64,000 bases of DNA from Streptomyces piniterrae (GCF_005048155.1 NZ_SUMB01000011.1:124001-188000), one strand, 5' to 3'. Counted from the first letter of the stretch, positions 16,279 through 25,275 are shown. The notes: generated by a model not told the origin, from the sequence alone. Numbers and translations: made by a program.

Positions 16279-17016
16279 TTACGCCGCCAGCCCCAGCGCC
16301 GCCATCCGCTTGGTGTGCGCCTCGGTGATCCGGGAGAACATCCGGCCGACCTCGGCCAGGTCGAAGCCGTCGGCCACGCCGCCCACCAGCATCGTGGAGA
16401 GCGAGTCACGCTCCGCGACCACCCGCTGCGCCTGCGAGAGCGCCTCGCCCATCAGGCGCCGCGCCCACAGGGCCAGCCGGCCGCCGACCCGGGGATCGGC
16501 CTCGATCGCGGCCCGTACCTTCTCCACGGCGAACGACGCGTGCCCGGTGTCGTCCAGGACGGCCAGCACCAGATCGCGGGTGTCGGAGTCCAGCCGGGCG
16601 GCCACCTCGCGGTAGAAGTCACTGGCGATCGAGTCGCCGACATACGCCTTGACCAGGCCCTCCAGCCAGTCCGAGGGCGCGGTCTGGCGGTGGAACTCGT
16701 CCAGTGCGGCGGCGAACGGCTCCATCGCCTCGTTCGGCTCCGCCTCGATCTGCGCGAGCCGCTCCCGCAGCCGCTCGAAGTGGTGGAATTCGGCCGAGGC
16801 CATTTTGGCCAGTTCTGCCTTGTCGTCCATCGTCGGTGCGAGCTTGGCGTCCTCGGCCAGCCGCTCGAAGGCGGACAGCTCGCCGTATGCGAGCGCGCCG
16901 AGCAGATCGATCACGGCCGCCCGGTAGTGCGGTTCGGCGGATGCCTGCGCCCAGTCCTGGGCAGCGATCCCGGTGTGTTCTTGCGCGTCAGCAGCGGCGT
17001 TGTCAGGCGTTCCCAT
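16279..17016 (-). CDS. Ferritin-like fold protein (MiaE-like)
   Basis: The 245-aa all-helical protein shows paired acidic/His motifs expected of a ferritin-like di-metal site: AYGELSAFERL, then EFHHFERL, then DDTGHASF. It matches the actinobacterial family that includes Rv3210c, sometimes annotated as tRNA-hydroxylase-like. Metal binding and any hydroxylase activity are inferred. ATG at 17016 (MGTPDN) begins the conserved part; the frame extends to 17145 but without homologous sequence. It is divergent from rhlE, as in mycobacteria. Confidence 0.82.
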   Translation of the reverse strand: MGTPDNAAADAQEHTGIAAQDWAQASAEPHYRAAVIDLLGALAYGELSAFERLAEDAKLAPTMDDKAELAKMASAEFHHFERLRERLAQIEAEPNEAMEPFAAALDEFHRQTAPSDWLEGLVKAYVGDSIASDFYREVAARLDSDTRDLVLAVLDDTGHASFAVEKVRAAIEADPRVGGRLALWARRLMGEALSQAQRVVAERDSLSTMLVGGVADGFDLAEVGRMFSRITEAHTKRMAALGLAA

Positions 17017-17456
17017 GACCGGCACAATAGCCCGCCCGGCGGCCCTGGGAAGGCCCTGGCCAGCCACTCCGGGTGCACCCGTGCGAACGGCCGGCCGAAC
17101 CGCCGTGCCCGCGTCCCGCCGGGCAGTGACGAATTCCTCACCCATACAAGTCTTCGGATGCCGGGACGCATCCGGGGTACAGTGCTATGAGACCTGCCGA
17201 GTTTCGGTGGGTCGTTCCACGAATGCGGATGCCCGGTCGGTGGCCCGATCGGCTCCAAACCGACCGCCCTCCCCCGCGGCGCGTACGAGACGTACGCACA
17301 GCAGGAGGGACACCGCTCGCGGCACGAGTGCCTGAGCGTTGGCAGTGGTCCCGCGCCATCCGGCTCTTTCAGGTCGGCCCCCGTACGAACCCGTACGACG
17401 GCACGGTACGACCCCCTTCGCCGCCTTACGCCGCGTCTCACAGAAGAGGCAAGATT
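17017..17456 (+). other. 440-bp intergenic region and long rhlE leader
   Basis: No convincing gene is seen. The sequence holds the divergent promoters of the ferritin-like gene and rhlE and a long 5' leader. The rhlE frame is open from an ATG at 17187, but the intervening ~90 codons are low-complexity and lack any helicase motif. The ribosome site (AGAGG, 17444-17449 region) sits just before the CTG at 17457. Confidence 0.5.
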
Positions 17457-19556
17457 CTGTCTACGTTCCGAGAGCTCGGGATTTTCCCCGAGACCGCCGA
17501 GGCCCTTGAGGCCGTCGGCATCGTTTCCCCCTTCCCCATCCAGGAGATGACCCTCCCCGTCGCCCTCTCCGGCAACGACGTCATCGGCCAGGCCAAGACC
17601 GGCACCGGCAAGACCCTGGGCTTCGGCCTGCCGCTCCTGGAGCGGGTCACCGTCCCCGTCGACGTCGAGGTGGGCCGCTCCAAGCCCGAGCAGCTGACCG
17701 AGGCCCCGCAGGCCCTCGTCGTCGTGCCCACCCGCGAGCTGTGCCAGCAGGTCACCAACGACCTGCTCACCGCCGGCAAGGTGCGCAACGTCCGGGTCCT
17801 GGCGATCTACGGCGGCCGTGCCTACGAGCCGCAGGTCGAGGCGCTGAAGAAGGGCGTCGACGTCGTCGTCGGCACCCCCGGCCGGCTGCTCGACCTCGCG
17901 GGCCAGAAGAAGCTCGACCTCTCCCAGGTCAGGAGCCTGGTCCTGGACGAGGCCGACGAGATGCTCGACCTGGGCTTCCTGCCCGACGTCGAGAAGATCA
18001 TCCAGCTGCTGCCGGCCAAGCGCCAGACGATGCTGTTCTCGGCGACCATGCCGGGCCAGGTCATCTCGCTGGCCCGCCGCTACATGTCGCAGCCCACGCA
18101 CATCCGCGCCACCTCGCCGGACGACGAGGGCAAGACCGTCGCCAACATCGCCCAGCACGTCTTCCGCGCGCACTCCATGGACAAGCCGGAGATGGTCGCG
18201 CGCATCCTCCAGGCCGACGGCCGCGGCCTGGCCATGGTCTTCTGCCGCACCAAGCGGACCGCCGCGGACATCGCCGACCAGCTCTCCCGGCGCGGCTTCG
18301 CGTCCGGCGCGGTGCACGGCGACCTCGGCCAGGGCGCCCGCGAGCAGGCGCTGCGCGCCTTCCGCAACGGCAAGGTCGATGTCCTGGTCTGCACCGACGT
18401 CGCCGCCCGCGGTATCGACGTCGAGGGTGTGACACATGTCATCAACTACCAGTCGCCCGAGGACGAGAAAACCTATCTGCACCGCATCGGCCGCACCGGC
18501 CGCGCGGGCGCCAAGGGCACCGCGGTCACCCTCGTCGACTGGGACGACATCCCGCGCTGGAAGCTGATCAACAAGGCGCTGGACCTGCCGTTCGACGAGC
18601 CGGAGGAGACGTACTCCACCTCGCCGCACCTCTACGAGCTGCTCGACATCCCCGAGGGCACCAAGGGCGTACTGCCGCGTGCGGAGCGCACCCGGGCCGG
18701 GCTGGCCGCCGAAGAGGTCGAGGACCTCGGCGAGACCGGCGGCCGCGGGCGCGGTCCGCGCCGGTCGGCGGCCGCGGTGGCCGAGGAGGAGCGTCCCAAG
18801 CGGACCCGTACGCCGCGGCAGCGGCGGCGGACGCGGGGCGGTACGCCGCTGGACGGCGGCTCCGCGGACGCCCAGGGTGCCGCCCCGGCGGACACCGCCG
18901 AGGGCGCGGAGGGCGCGGCCGAGCCGCGTCAGCCGCGGCGCCGTCGCCGTACCCGCGGCGCGGCCCAGAGCGCGCCGGCCGCCGTCGCGGCCCCCGAGGC
19001 CGTGGAGGCGGTAGCGGTCTCCGAGAGCGCCGCGCCGGTCGCCGAGGCGGCGACGTCGAATGAGGCAGCCGACGCCGCCGAGGCACCCGCCAAGCCGCGC
19101 CGGCGCCGCACCCGCAGCGCCGCCAAGGCCGCGGTGGACACGGCGCAGTCCGTCGAGTCGGTGGTGGTCACCGAGCCGGTGGCGACCGCCGAAGCCACCG
19201 AGGCGCCGGCGAAGCCGAAGCGGACGCGGACCCGTAAGGCCGCCGCCAAGCCGGAGACGGCGGAGGCGACGGCGGCAGCCGCTCCGGCCGAGGCCGCCGT
19301 GGACACGGCTGAGGGCGCGGAGGCCAAGCCGAAGCGCACCCGCACCCGTAAGACCGCCGCGAAGGCGGAGGTCGTCGAGGCCGCCGCCGAGGACGCGCCG
19401 GCCAAGCCGAAGCGGACCCGGACCCGTAAGGCCGCGGCCAAGCCGGAGACGGCGGAGGCGGCCGCTCCGGCCGAGGCCGCCGAGGCCAAGCCGGTCCGGC
19501 GCCGTACCCGCGCCAAGGCCGCCGCCCCGGCCGCCGAGGCGACGCCCGAGAGCTGA
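17457..19556 (+). CDS. rhlE: DEAD-box ATP-dependent RNA helicase with histone-like C-terminal tail
   Basis: The ~699-aa protein has every DEAD-box motif. These are the Q motif region (FPIQEM), motif I AKTGTGKT, Ia PTRELC, GG, TPGRLLD, II DEAD (VLDEADEMLD), III SAT, IV FCRTK, V TDVAARGID and VI HRIGRTGRAG. It unwinds RNA duplexes, probably in ribosome assembly or cold adaptation. After ~residue 420 the protein is an Ala/Lys/Arg/Glu-rich disordered tail with repeated KRTRTRK units, likely nucleic-acid binding. Homologues begin MSTFRELG-like; here that codon is CTG at 17457, with AGAGG 7-8 nt upstream and no ATG/GTG/TTG between it and residue -90. I therefore infer a CTG start. Confidence 0.9.
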   Translation: MSTFRELGIFPETAEALEAVGIVSPFPIQEMTLPVALSGNDVIGQAKTGTGKTLGFGLPLLERVTVPVDVEVGRSKPEQLTEAPQALVVVPTRELCQQVTNDLLTAGKVRNVRVLAIYGGRAYEPQVEALKKGVDVVVGTPGRLLDLAGQKKLDLSQVRSLVLDEADEMLDLGFLPDVEKIIQLLPAKRQTMLFSATMPGQVISLARRYMSQPTHIRATSPDDEGKTVANIAQHVFRAHSMDKPEMVARILQADGRGLAMVFCRTKRTAADIADQLSRRGFASGAVHGDLGQGAREQALRAFRNGKVDVLVCTDVAARGIDVEGVTHVINYQSPEDEKTYLHRIGRTGRAGAKGTAVTLVDWDDIPRWKLINKALDLPFDEPEETYSTSPHLYELLDIPEGTKGVLPRAERTRAGLAAEEVEDLGETGGRGRGPRRSAAAVAEEERPKRTRTPRQRRRTRGGTPLDGGSADAQGAAPADTAEGAEGAAEPRQPRRRRRTRGAAQSAPAAVAAPEAVEAVAVSESAAPVAEAATSNEAADAAEAPAKPRRRRTRSAAKAAVDTAQSVESVVVTEPVATAEATEAPAKPKRTRTRKAAAKPETAEATAAAAPAEAAVDTAEGAEAKPKRTRTRKTAAKAEVVEAAAEDAPAKPKRTRTRKAAAKPETAEAAAPAEAAEAKPVRRRTRAKAAAPAAEATPES
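19090..19530 (+). repeat. Degenerate KRTRTRK-AAAK coding repeats in the RhlE tail
   Basis: Several units of about 35-45 codons end in (K/R)RTRTRKxAAK and are joined by Ala/Glu-rich spacers. The DNA of three central units is nearly identical. Such tails resemble the C-terminus of histone H1-like proteins. Confidence 0.7.
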
Positions 19557-19568
19557 TCCGGCGATCAG

Positions 19569-19605
19569 AAGGCCCGGCACCCGCACCACGCGGGGGCCGG
19601 GCCTT
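19569..19605 (+). terminator. rhlE intrinsic terminator
   Basis: A 16-bp inverted repeat with one mismatch and a 5-nt loop, flanked by AA and TT, starts 12 nt after the rhlE stop. Confidence 0.85.
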
Positions 19606-19651
19606 CGGCGTTCCCGGGCGCCGCCGTGACCGCGCACCGCCCGCGCCCCGA

Positions 19652-19657
19652 TAGCCT
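19652..19657 (+). promoter_or_regulatory. -10 element of a predicted leaderless promoter
   Basis: TAGCCT lies 6 nt before the ATG at 19664, and no ribosome site precedes that ATG. Confidence 0.55.
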
Positions 19658-19663
19658 CGTGCC

Positions 19664-20536
19664 ATGAGCAGGCCGCCCACTCTCACGCTCCCCCCCTGCG
19701 CCCGCGCGTACCGACTCGGCACCGAGCGCGGCGCGTTCGCCGTGCACGACGCCCGGCCCGACGGCGCCCCGATCGGCACCGCCCTGCTGGTGCCCGGATT
19801 CACCGGCAGCAAGGAGGACTTCATCGCGCTGCTCGCGCCGCTCGCCGCCGCCGGGTTCCGGGCGGTCGCGGTGGACGGCCGCGGGCAGCACGAGTCCCCC
19901 GGCCCGCGCGACGAAGTCGCTTACGCACAGGGCGAGTTGGCGCTGGATGTGCTGGCCCAGGCGAGGGCCGTACGGGACGCCGACGGCGGGCCTGTGCATC
20001 TCCTGGGGCACTCCCTGGGCGGTCTGGTCACCCGTGCCGCGGTGCTGCGCGATCCGGCCCCGTTCCGTTCGCTGACCGTGCTCAGCTCCGGCCCGGCGGC
20101 CATCGCCGCGTCCCAGCAGGCCAGGGTGCGGATGCTGATCGAGGCGCTCGGCGTGCTGGACAGGGAGACGGTCTGGCAGAAGATGCGGGAGCTGGATCCG
20201 CCGGAGGCGGCGAACGCGGCGACGCCGCCGGAGATCGGCGCGTTTCTGTACCGCCGGTGGATGAACACCGTTCCCGAGCAGCTGATCGCCACCGGCCGGC
20301 AGATGCTCACCGAGCCGGACCGGGTCGCGGAGCTGGCGGCCGTACCGCTGCCCAAGCATGTGATCTCCGGCGTGGTCGACTATGCCTGGCCGGTGCCCCT
20401 GATGGACGCGATGGCCGAGCGGCTGTCCGCCCGCCGCACGGTCGTCGAGGGCGCGGAGCACTCCCCCAACGCCGAACAGCCGGCGACCACCGCCGCGGCG
20501 CTGGCCGGGTTCTGGGAGGCGGCGGGGCAGGGGTAG
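19664..20536 (+). CDS. Alpha/beta hydrolase (monoacylglycerol lipase-like)
   Basis: The 290-aa protein has the oxyanion strand LLVPGFTGSKEDF, the nucleophile elbow GHSLGG, an acid in SGVVDYAWP and the histidine in EGAEHSPN. It acts in the cytosol; no signal peptide is seen. Substrate is not predictable. It is transcribed alone, converging on the NYN-domain gene 34 nt away. Confidence 0.88.
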   Translation: MSRPPTLTLPPCARAYRLGTERGAFAVHDARPDGAPIGTALLVPGFTGSKEDFIALLAPLAAAGFRAVAVDGRGQHESPGPRDEVAYAQGELALDVLAQARAVRDADGGPVHLLGHSLGGLVTRAAVLRDPAPFRSLTVLSSGPAAIAASQQARVRMLIEALGVLDRETVWQKMRELDPPEAANAATPPEIGAFLYRRWMNTVPEQLIATGRQMLTEPDRVAELAAVPLPKHVISGVVDYAWPVPLMDAMAERLSARRTVVEGAEHSPNAEQPATTAAALAGFWEAAGQG

Positions 20537-20570
20537 CCCGACCGAACCCGCTCACCCGGACCAAGCGCGC

Positions 20571-21497
20571 CTAGTACTGCCCCTGGACGTGCTCCCAGAA
20601 GCCGTCCCGCAGCACCCGTCGCAGGTCGGCATGGTTGCGCAGGGAGTGCTGGAGCATCGCCTCCGCGGTGGTCAGCAGCTCCTGGTCGACGGTTCCCGGC
20701 AGGTACGGGTGGCCGGGCAGCAGCTCGGCCACCCACTCGCGGCCGCGTTCGGCCAGCCACTGGGCGGCCACCCGCGCGCCGACGAAGCGGACCTCGTCGC
20801 GGGTCGGCGCCGGCCCCTCGCCCGCCATGGGGTCGGCGAACTCGGCGCCCGGCCGCCGGGTGACGTACGGCTTGCAGAATTCCAGGTCGAAGGTGCGCTG
20901 GCTGTCGACCTCCCACAGCAGCGGCTCGGCCTGGTTGCGGCCGCCGGCGGCCTCGATGCCCCACAGGTGGACGCGCGCGCCGTAGCCCTGTGCCGCCTCC
21001 ACCGCGGAGACCAGGTCCTCGTCCCCGCCGATGAGGACCGCGTCGCTGATCGCGCGGTGCCGGGCCAGCGACTCCAGGTCCGACCGGATGAGAGAGTCGA
21101 CGCCCTTCTGCTGGTTGTTGGCGTTGAGGTTGCCGAGTCTGACCTTGACGTCGGGGAGCTCGGCGATGCGCTGCTGCTCCTGGGTGTGGATACGGCGGCG
21201 GGCGCCGTCGTACCAGTAGACGCGCAGCAGCCGGCTGTCCGGGAAGATCGTCCGGGCCTTGTCGATGAACGCCTCGATGATCCCCTCGGCGTCCAGGTCG
21301 AACGCCCTGCGGTCCTCCGTGCCGGCGACCAGCCGCCCGGTCGCGGCGTACACATAGCCCGCGTCGACGAACGCCGCGTGGGTGGAGGGCGTGGTGGCGA
21401 CCTCGGCGAGCACGCGGGTGAGCAGCTCGTTGGTGCGCTCGATACCGGCGGCCAGCGCGGCGAGGTCGGTGGGGCCCGTGGGCGGGATGTTGCTCAT
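20571..21497 (-). CDS. NYN-domain (PIN-like nuclease, DUF88) protein
   Basis: The 308-aa protein contains a NYN domain. AAFVDAGYVYAA carries the first acidic residue, LLRVYWYDGA the central strand, LNANNQQKGVDSLIRSDL the KGVD motif with its Asp, and AVLIGGDEDLVSAVEAA the GDxD motif. The NYN fold is an RNase related to PIN domains; RNA cleavage is inferred. The C-terminal ~90 residues form a separate helical region, possibly a winged helix. ATG at 21497 starts the conserved protein; the ribosome site is weak. Confidence 0.85.
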   Translation of the reverse strand: MSNIPPTGPTDLAALAAGIERTNELLTRVLAEVATTPSTHAAFVDAGYVYAATGRLVAGTEDRRAFDLDAEGIIEAFIDKARTIFPDSRLLRVYWYDGARRRIHTQEQQRIAELPDVKVRLGNLNANNQQKGVDSLIRSDLESLARHRAISDAVLIGGDEDLVSAVEAAQGYGARVHLWGIEAAGGRNQAEPLLWEVDSQRTFDLEFCKPYVTRRPGAEFADPMAGEGPAPTRDEVRFVGARVAAQWLAERGREWVAELLPGHPYLPGTVDQELLTTAEAMLQHSLRNHADLRRVLRDGFWEHVQGQY

Positions 21498-21702
21498 ACC
21501 GGGTCCATTGTCCGGGCGGTCACTCTCTGGGCACAACCGCTCTCCTACCAGCGAGTACTTAGGTCCTCGAAAAATTTCTTTAGCGTAGGGAATAATTGTG
21601 TTGGGCATGCCGTTGTGCCCATACGGAACGCCCGGCAACGAAGCCCGGCAAGCCGTACCAAACAGTTCTCCTCAGGAGGATCAGACGAAGGGAGAAGCCT
21701 TT
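21498..21702. promoter_or_regulatory. Divergent promoter region, unusually AT-rich
   Basis: This 205-bp spacer separates the NYN gene (-) and the 50-aa gene (+). It contains a local A/T-rich stretch at about 21565-21598 that stands out from the ~70 percent GC background. Two ribosome-like sites (AGGAGGA near 21675 and GAAGGGAG near 21687) precede the + gene. Confidence 0.45.
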
Positions 21703-21855
21703 ATGCGCTTCGAGATCATGCGCCTGGACGACGTCGACGGCGCCGCCGTGGACACCACCGTCGTGGACGCCGCCTCCGTCAACCGGATCGTGCAGCAGGC
21801 CGCCGCCATAGGCCAGCGCATCTACATCCGCCCGGCCGACACCATCGCCCGCTAA
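21703..21855 (+). CDS. Conserved 50-aa Streptomyces peptide
   Basis: A 50-aa protein (MRFEIMRLDD start; the middle VVDAASVNRIVQQAAAIGQR is helical; the end is IYIRPAD). I recall close relatives in other Streptomyces, including paralogues, but no function. ATG at 21703 has two purine-rich sites upstream. A perfect 14-bp terminator follows, so it is probably a single-gene, well-expressed transcript. Confidence 0.8.
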   Translation: MRFEIMRLDDVDGAAVDTTVVDAASVNRIVQQAAAIGQRIYIRPADTIAR

Positions 21856-21899
21856 CGGCCGCCCGCGGCCTGACGACCCGGCCGCGACATGACGCGCCG

Positions 21900-21932
21900 G
21901 CGCCCCCGTACACACGAGGTGTACGGGGGCGC
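21900..21932. terminator. Convergent terminator
   Basis: A perfect 14-bp inverted repeat with a 5-nt loop lies between the 50-aa peptide gene and marC. Confidence 0.88.
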
Positions 21933-21960
21933 TTCGCGTATCCGGGGCCGGCCCGGGGCG

Positions 21961-22566
21961 TCAGGATCCCTGGATCACCTGCGTGACACCGTTGATGATC
22001 TGCTGCACGGCCAGCGCGGAGAGCATCATGCCCGCCAGCCGCGTCACCAGCACCACACCGCCGTCCTTGATGACGCGGATGATCACCAGCGAGAACCGCA
22101 TCACCACGTACAGCACCACATGGATCGCGACGATCGCCGCCCAGACGGACACCTGAGCGCTGAGACCGTTCGCGTGCTGCACCGCCAGAATCACCGACAC
22201 GATCGCGCCGGGCCCGGCCAGCAGCGGCATCCCCAGCGGCACCAGCGCCACATTGACGTCCTTGGTCTGGGTCGGCTCCTCCGACTTGCCGGTCAGCAGA
22301 TCCAGCGCGACCAGCAGGAGCAGCAGACCACCCGCGATCATCAGGGCCGGCGTCGAGATGTGCAGCCGCCCCAGGATCTGCTCGCCGAAGAGACCGAAGA
22401 CGGCGATGACGCAGAAGGCGACGGTGGCGGCCTGCCAGGCCATCCGGCGCTGCACCTTGGCCGGCCGACCGGAGGTCAGGGCCAGGAAGATCGGCGTGAT
22501 CCCCGGCGGGTCCATGATCACGAAAAGGGTGACGAAGAGAGTACTGAAAACGGCGATGTCGAACAC
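21961..22566 (-). CDS. MarC-family integral membrane protein
   Basis: The 201-aa protein has six membrane segments. It carries the family's IMDPPGITPIFLAL motif after the first segment and ALVPLGMPLLAGPGAI, the second conserved half. MarC proteins are inner-membrane proteins of uncertain transport role; an early link to multiple antibiotic resistance was not upheld. GTG at 22566 is chosen because AAGG lies ~8 nt upstream and the first membrane segment starts directly after it. It follows the PHP gene on the same strand after 159 bp. Confidence 0.9.
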   Translation of the reverse strand: MFDIAVFSTLFVTLFVIMDPPGITPIFLALTSGRPAKVQRRMAWQAATVAFCVIAVFGLFGEQILGRLHISTPALMIAGGLLLLLVALDLLTGKSEEPTQTKDVNVALVPLGMPLLAGPGAIVSVILAVQHANGLSAQVSVWAAIVAIHVVLYVVMRFSLVIIRVIKDGGVVLVTRLAGMMLSALAVQQIINGVTQVIQGS

Positions 22567-22725
22567 GGTGATGGCCTTGCAGGAGGTGGTACGGACGAAC
22601 GGAACACGGGCGCGCGGCAGCGAGGGCCCGTCAGGGGGTGCGGAAATCGACACGGCGTCCCGGTCTGGGCACGCCTTGGGCACGGCGGGGCCGCGAAACG
22701 GCCGCGGCGGTCCGACGGGGCGGGC

Positions 22726-23580
22726 TCAGCCGCCCGTGCCGGGAACGGGGAAGGCGCCGGTCGCGCGGCGCACGATCTCGCCGTAGATCTCGGGGTCGGT
22801 GGTGCAGTCACCGAGGCGGCAGGACTTGCGGCTGCCGTGGTAGTCGCTGGAGCCGGTGGTCAGCAGCCCGAGGTCGGCGGCGAGCGAGCGCAGCCGGGCG
22901 CGGGTCGGCTCGTCGTGCTCCATGTGGTCGACCTCGATGCCGTCGAGGCCGGCCGCGGCCAGCTCGGCTATCGCGCTCTCCGGTACGCAGCTGCCCCGCT
23001 TGACGGCCAGCGGATGCGCGAAGACGGTGACCCCGCCCGCGGCCTTGATCAGCCGGATCGCGTCGAACGGGTCGAGCTCGTGCTTCTCCACGTACGCCCG
23101 GCCGTCGTTGGCCAGCCACTGTGAGGTGAAGGCGTCGGAGACGGACGCGACCACGCCCAGGTCGACGAGGGCGGTGGCGATATGCGGGCGCCCCACGGCG
23201 CCGTCCCCGGCGATCCGCGCCACCTGCTCCCAGGTGACCGGCACCCCGAGCTCGCGGAGCTTCCCGACCATCGCCCGGGCCCGCGGCACCCGGTCGTCCC
23301 TGACCAGCTCCCGCTCGCGGGCGAGCGCCGGCTCCTCGGGGTCGAAGAGGTAGCCGAGCATGTGCAGGCTCACCCCGTCGATCCGGCACGAGAACTCGGT
23401 ACCGGTGACCAGCGTCAGCCCCTCGGGCAGCGCGGCGCGCGCCTCGGCATGGCCGCCGACGGTGTCGTGGTCGGTCAGCGCGACGACGTCAAGACCGGCG
23501 GCCGCGGCGTTCCGCACCAGCTCGGCGGGGGTGTCCGTGCCGTCGGACGCGGTGGAGTGGGTGTGCAGATCGATGCGCAC
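22726..23580 (-). CDS. PHP-domain phosphoesterase
   Basis: The 284-aa protein shows the PHP metal-binding set. These are MRIDLHTHSTASDG (first His pair and Asp), ALTDHDTVGG, VTGTEFSC, VFAHPLAVK and a terminal SSDYHGS. Relatives are 3',5'-nucleoside bisphosphate phosphatases/5'-3' exonucleases (RNase AM type). Activity on short RNA or pAp is therefore likely but inferred. It acts in the cytosol. ATG at 23580 begins directly with the metal motif. Confidence 0.9.
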   Translation of the reverse strand: MRIDLHTHSTASDGTDTPAELVRNAAAAGLDVVALTDHDTVGGHAEARAALPEGLTLVTGTEFSCRIDGVSLHMLGYLFDPEEPALARERELVRDDRVPRARAMVGKLRELGVPVTWEQVARIAGDGAVGRPHIATALVDLGVVASVSDAFTSQWLANDGRAYVEKHELDPFDAIRLIKAAGGVTVFAHPLAVKRGSCVPESAIAELAAAGLDGIEVDHMEHDEPTRARLRSLAADLGLLTTGSSDYHGSRKSCRLGDCTTDPEIYGEIVRRATGAFPVPGTGG

Positions 23581-23742
23581 GACGCTGACTCCAGACTGCG
23601 GCGGGACGGACGGGACGGGGGCATACGGCCGGGCACGGGGCCGTAAGGGGGTCCTCAGAAGGATACCGGCCGGGCGGACATGCCCCCGTCAGCCGGTCGG
23701 CCGGTCGGCCGGCAGGCCCTCGGGCGCCGGCCGTCCCCGCCG

Positions 23743-24405
23743 TCAGCCGGGCCGCTGCCCTTCCCCGCCGCTCAGAATGCGCGGCGAGAGCGCGCCGCAC
23801 GGCAGCAGATCCACCTCGGCACCCGCCTCGCGGAGATCGGTCAGCACCATCTCGTCGTACAGCAGCATGCCCGCCTGCTCGGGCCAGGCGATCGCCCACA
23901 GCCACAGGCCGCGGGCCTCACCCGCGAAGACCGCGCGGTCCTCCGGCGAGCCCTGGACATGCCACATCGGGGTCGGACGCCCCGCGGCCAGCACCTTGGC
24001 GTGCGCCGCCTTCTCCATGCACAGGTGCGGGCCGGGGTCGGGCCCGTCGATACCGGCATAGCGGGCGCCGAGTCCGACGCCCAGCTCCTCGGCGATCAGC
24101 AGCAGCTCGCCGGGGCCGCCGAGCGGCCCGGGGCCCGAGCAGGCCACCGCGGTCGCGCGGCCCCCGCTGCGGTCGTCACCGGCGCAGGCCACACCCGTGA
24201 ACAGCCAGCCGACGGGCAGCGGCCAGGGCATCCACACGGGCACCTGCGCACGGTGCACGACGACGCCGAGCGCCTCGACGCTCGGCGGGACGACTGGCTG
24301 GAGTGGGTGCACGGTCCCATGCACGGCGCACTGCCAGGAGTCGGAGAAGAGACCGGGCGCCCGCACCCGGCCACCGCACTTCGGGCAACTGGGTTCGCCC
24401 CTCAT
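23743..24405 (-). CDS. DUF6758-type protein with N-terminal zinc ribbon
   Basis: The ~220-aa protein starts with a CPKCGG ... CAVHG zinc-ribbon-like element, followed by a Pro/Gly-rich domain conserved in Streptomyces. No enzymatic motif is seen. Function unknown. ATG at 24405 matches my memory of homologues (MRGEPSCPKC), although GGAGG is spaced better for a TTG at 24414. Confidence 0.78.
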   Translation of the reverse strand: MRGEPSCPKCGGRVRAPGLFSDSWQCAVHGTVHPLQPVVPPSVEALGVVVHRAQVPVWMPWPLPVGWLFTGVACAGDDRSGGRATAVACSGPGPLGGPGELLLIAEELGVGLGARYAGIDGPDPGPHLCMEKAAHAKVLAAGRPTPMWHVQGSPEDRAVFAGEARGLWLWAIAWPEQAGMLLYDEMVLTDLREAGAEVDLLPCGALSPRILSGGEGQRPG

Positions 24406-24681
24406 AAGGACCAACGGTCCTCCAGGGCTGCCGTCGCGTCAAGGACGATCACCCGTCCGGTGTGCCCCACAACACGCCCCCGCGCGCGCCCTCGGCCACC
24501 TCTCACCCCTATTCCCCCACCGCCCCTGGTGGCGACAGCAATATTTGGCCCGACTCACCCATTGGAGGCGGCCGGGGCGTCCGGCAGCGGGCCGCACAGA
24601 GCGGCGCCCGCCCCCCCCTTCCCGGCCTGACGCACCATCAGCAATGACAGCGCTCAGCCATCGGGACGACCCCGACCCCGC

Positions 24682-25269
24682 TCAGTCATCGAGCGGTACG
24701 CCCGAACGCAGCGGGTCACGGAGATCCGTACCGTTCCGGAGCCAGCGCTCCTGCAGCGCCTCCGCCCCGTGCACCCGCTTCCACGCGGCCTCGTTGGGCG
24801 TCATCGGCAGCAGCGGTAGAAAACGCACCGGGTCCATGGGCTCGTCCAGCTCCAGGTCCTCGACGAGACCACCGGACTCGGCGACCAGCACCGAGGTGAA
24901 GGGCGCCCCCGGCCACAGCGGATCACCCACGTCCAGCGAGGCACCGGGCGCCACGACCACCCCTTCGACCTGCGGGGACGCGGCGAGCACGGCGAGCGGC
25001 CGCAGCACCTTGTCGGTGTCCGCGCGGCCACCGCGCACCGACAGCAGGAGTTCGGCACGCGGACCCTTGAGGGGGTCGGCCAGTACGGCGGTGGGGTCGG
25101 CCATCGGCTGGGCGGACATCCCGAGCGTGGCATAGCGGATGACCCCGTTGTCCACGAAGCGGAGCACCTCGATACGGTCGGTCCCGAGGAATGTGACGGC
25201 GGCGCGCGCGTCCGGCTCGCCCAGCGCGCTGCGCAACCGTGCTTCAACCAGCTCAAGAACGTCAGACAT
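24682..25269 (-). CDS. Suppressor-of-fused (SUFU)-domain protein
   Basis: The 195-aa protein resembles bacterial SUFU-like domains, with an N-terminal helix (MSDVLELVEARLRSALG), a central strand-rich part, and a final LPLLPMTPNEAAWKR motif typical of the family. Bacterial SUFU proteins are of unknown function and are sometimes linked to toxin immunity; no toxin is adjacent here. TATGCT lies 6 nt before the ATG, suggesting leaderless transcription. Confidence 0.78.
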   Translation of the reverse strand: MSDVLELVEARLRSALGEPDARAAVTFLGTDRIEVLRFVDNGVIRYATLGMSAQPMADPTAVLADPLKGPRAELLLSVRGGRADTDKVLRPLAVLAASPQVEGVVVAPGASLDVGDPLWPGAPFTSVLVAESGGLVEDLELDEPMDPVRFLPLLPMTPNEAAWKRVHGAEALQERWLRNGTDLRDPLRSGVPLDD

Positions 25270-25275
25270 GCCGCG

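Noticed and set aside
17187..17456. Starting rhlE at the ATG at 17187
   Set aside because: The extra ~90 residues are low-complexity and lie before the position where all homologues I know begin; a ribosome site sits just before the CTG instead.
23640..23760. Clustered GTCAGCCGG/TCGGCCGG direct repeats downstream of the PHP gene
   Set aside because: Short GC-rich words recur often in this composition; no consistent unit length or stem was found.
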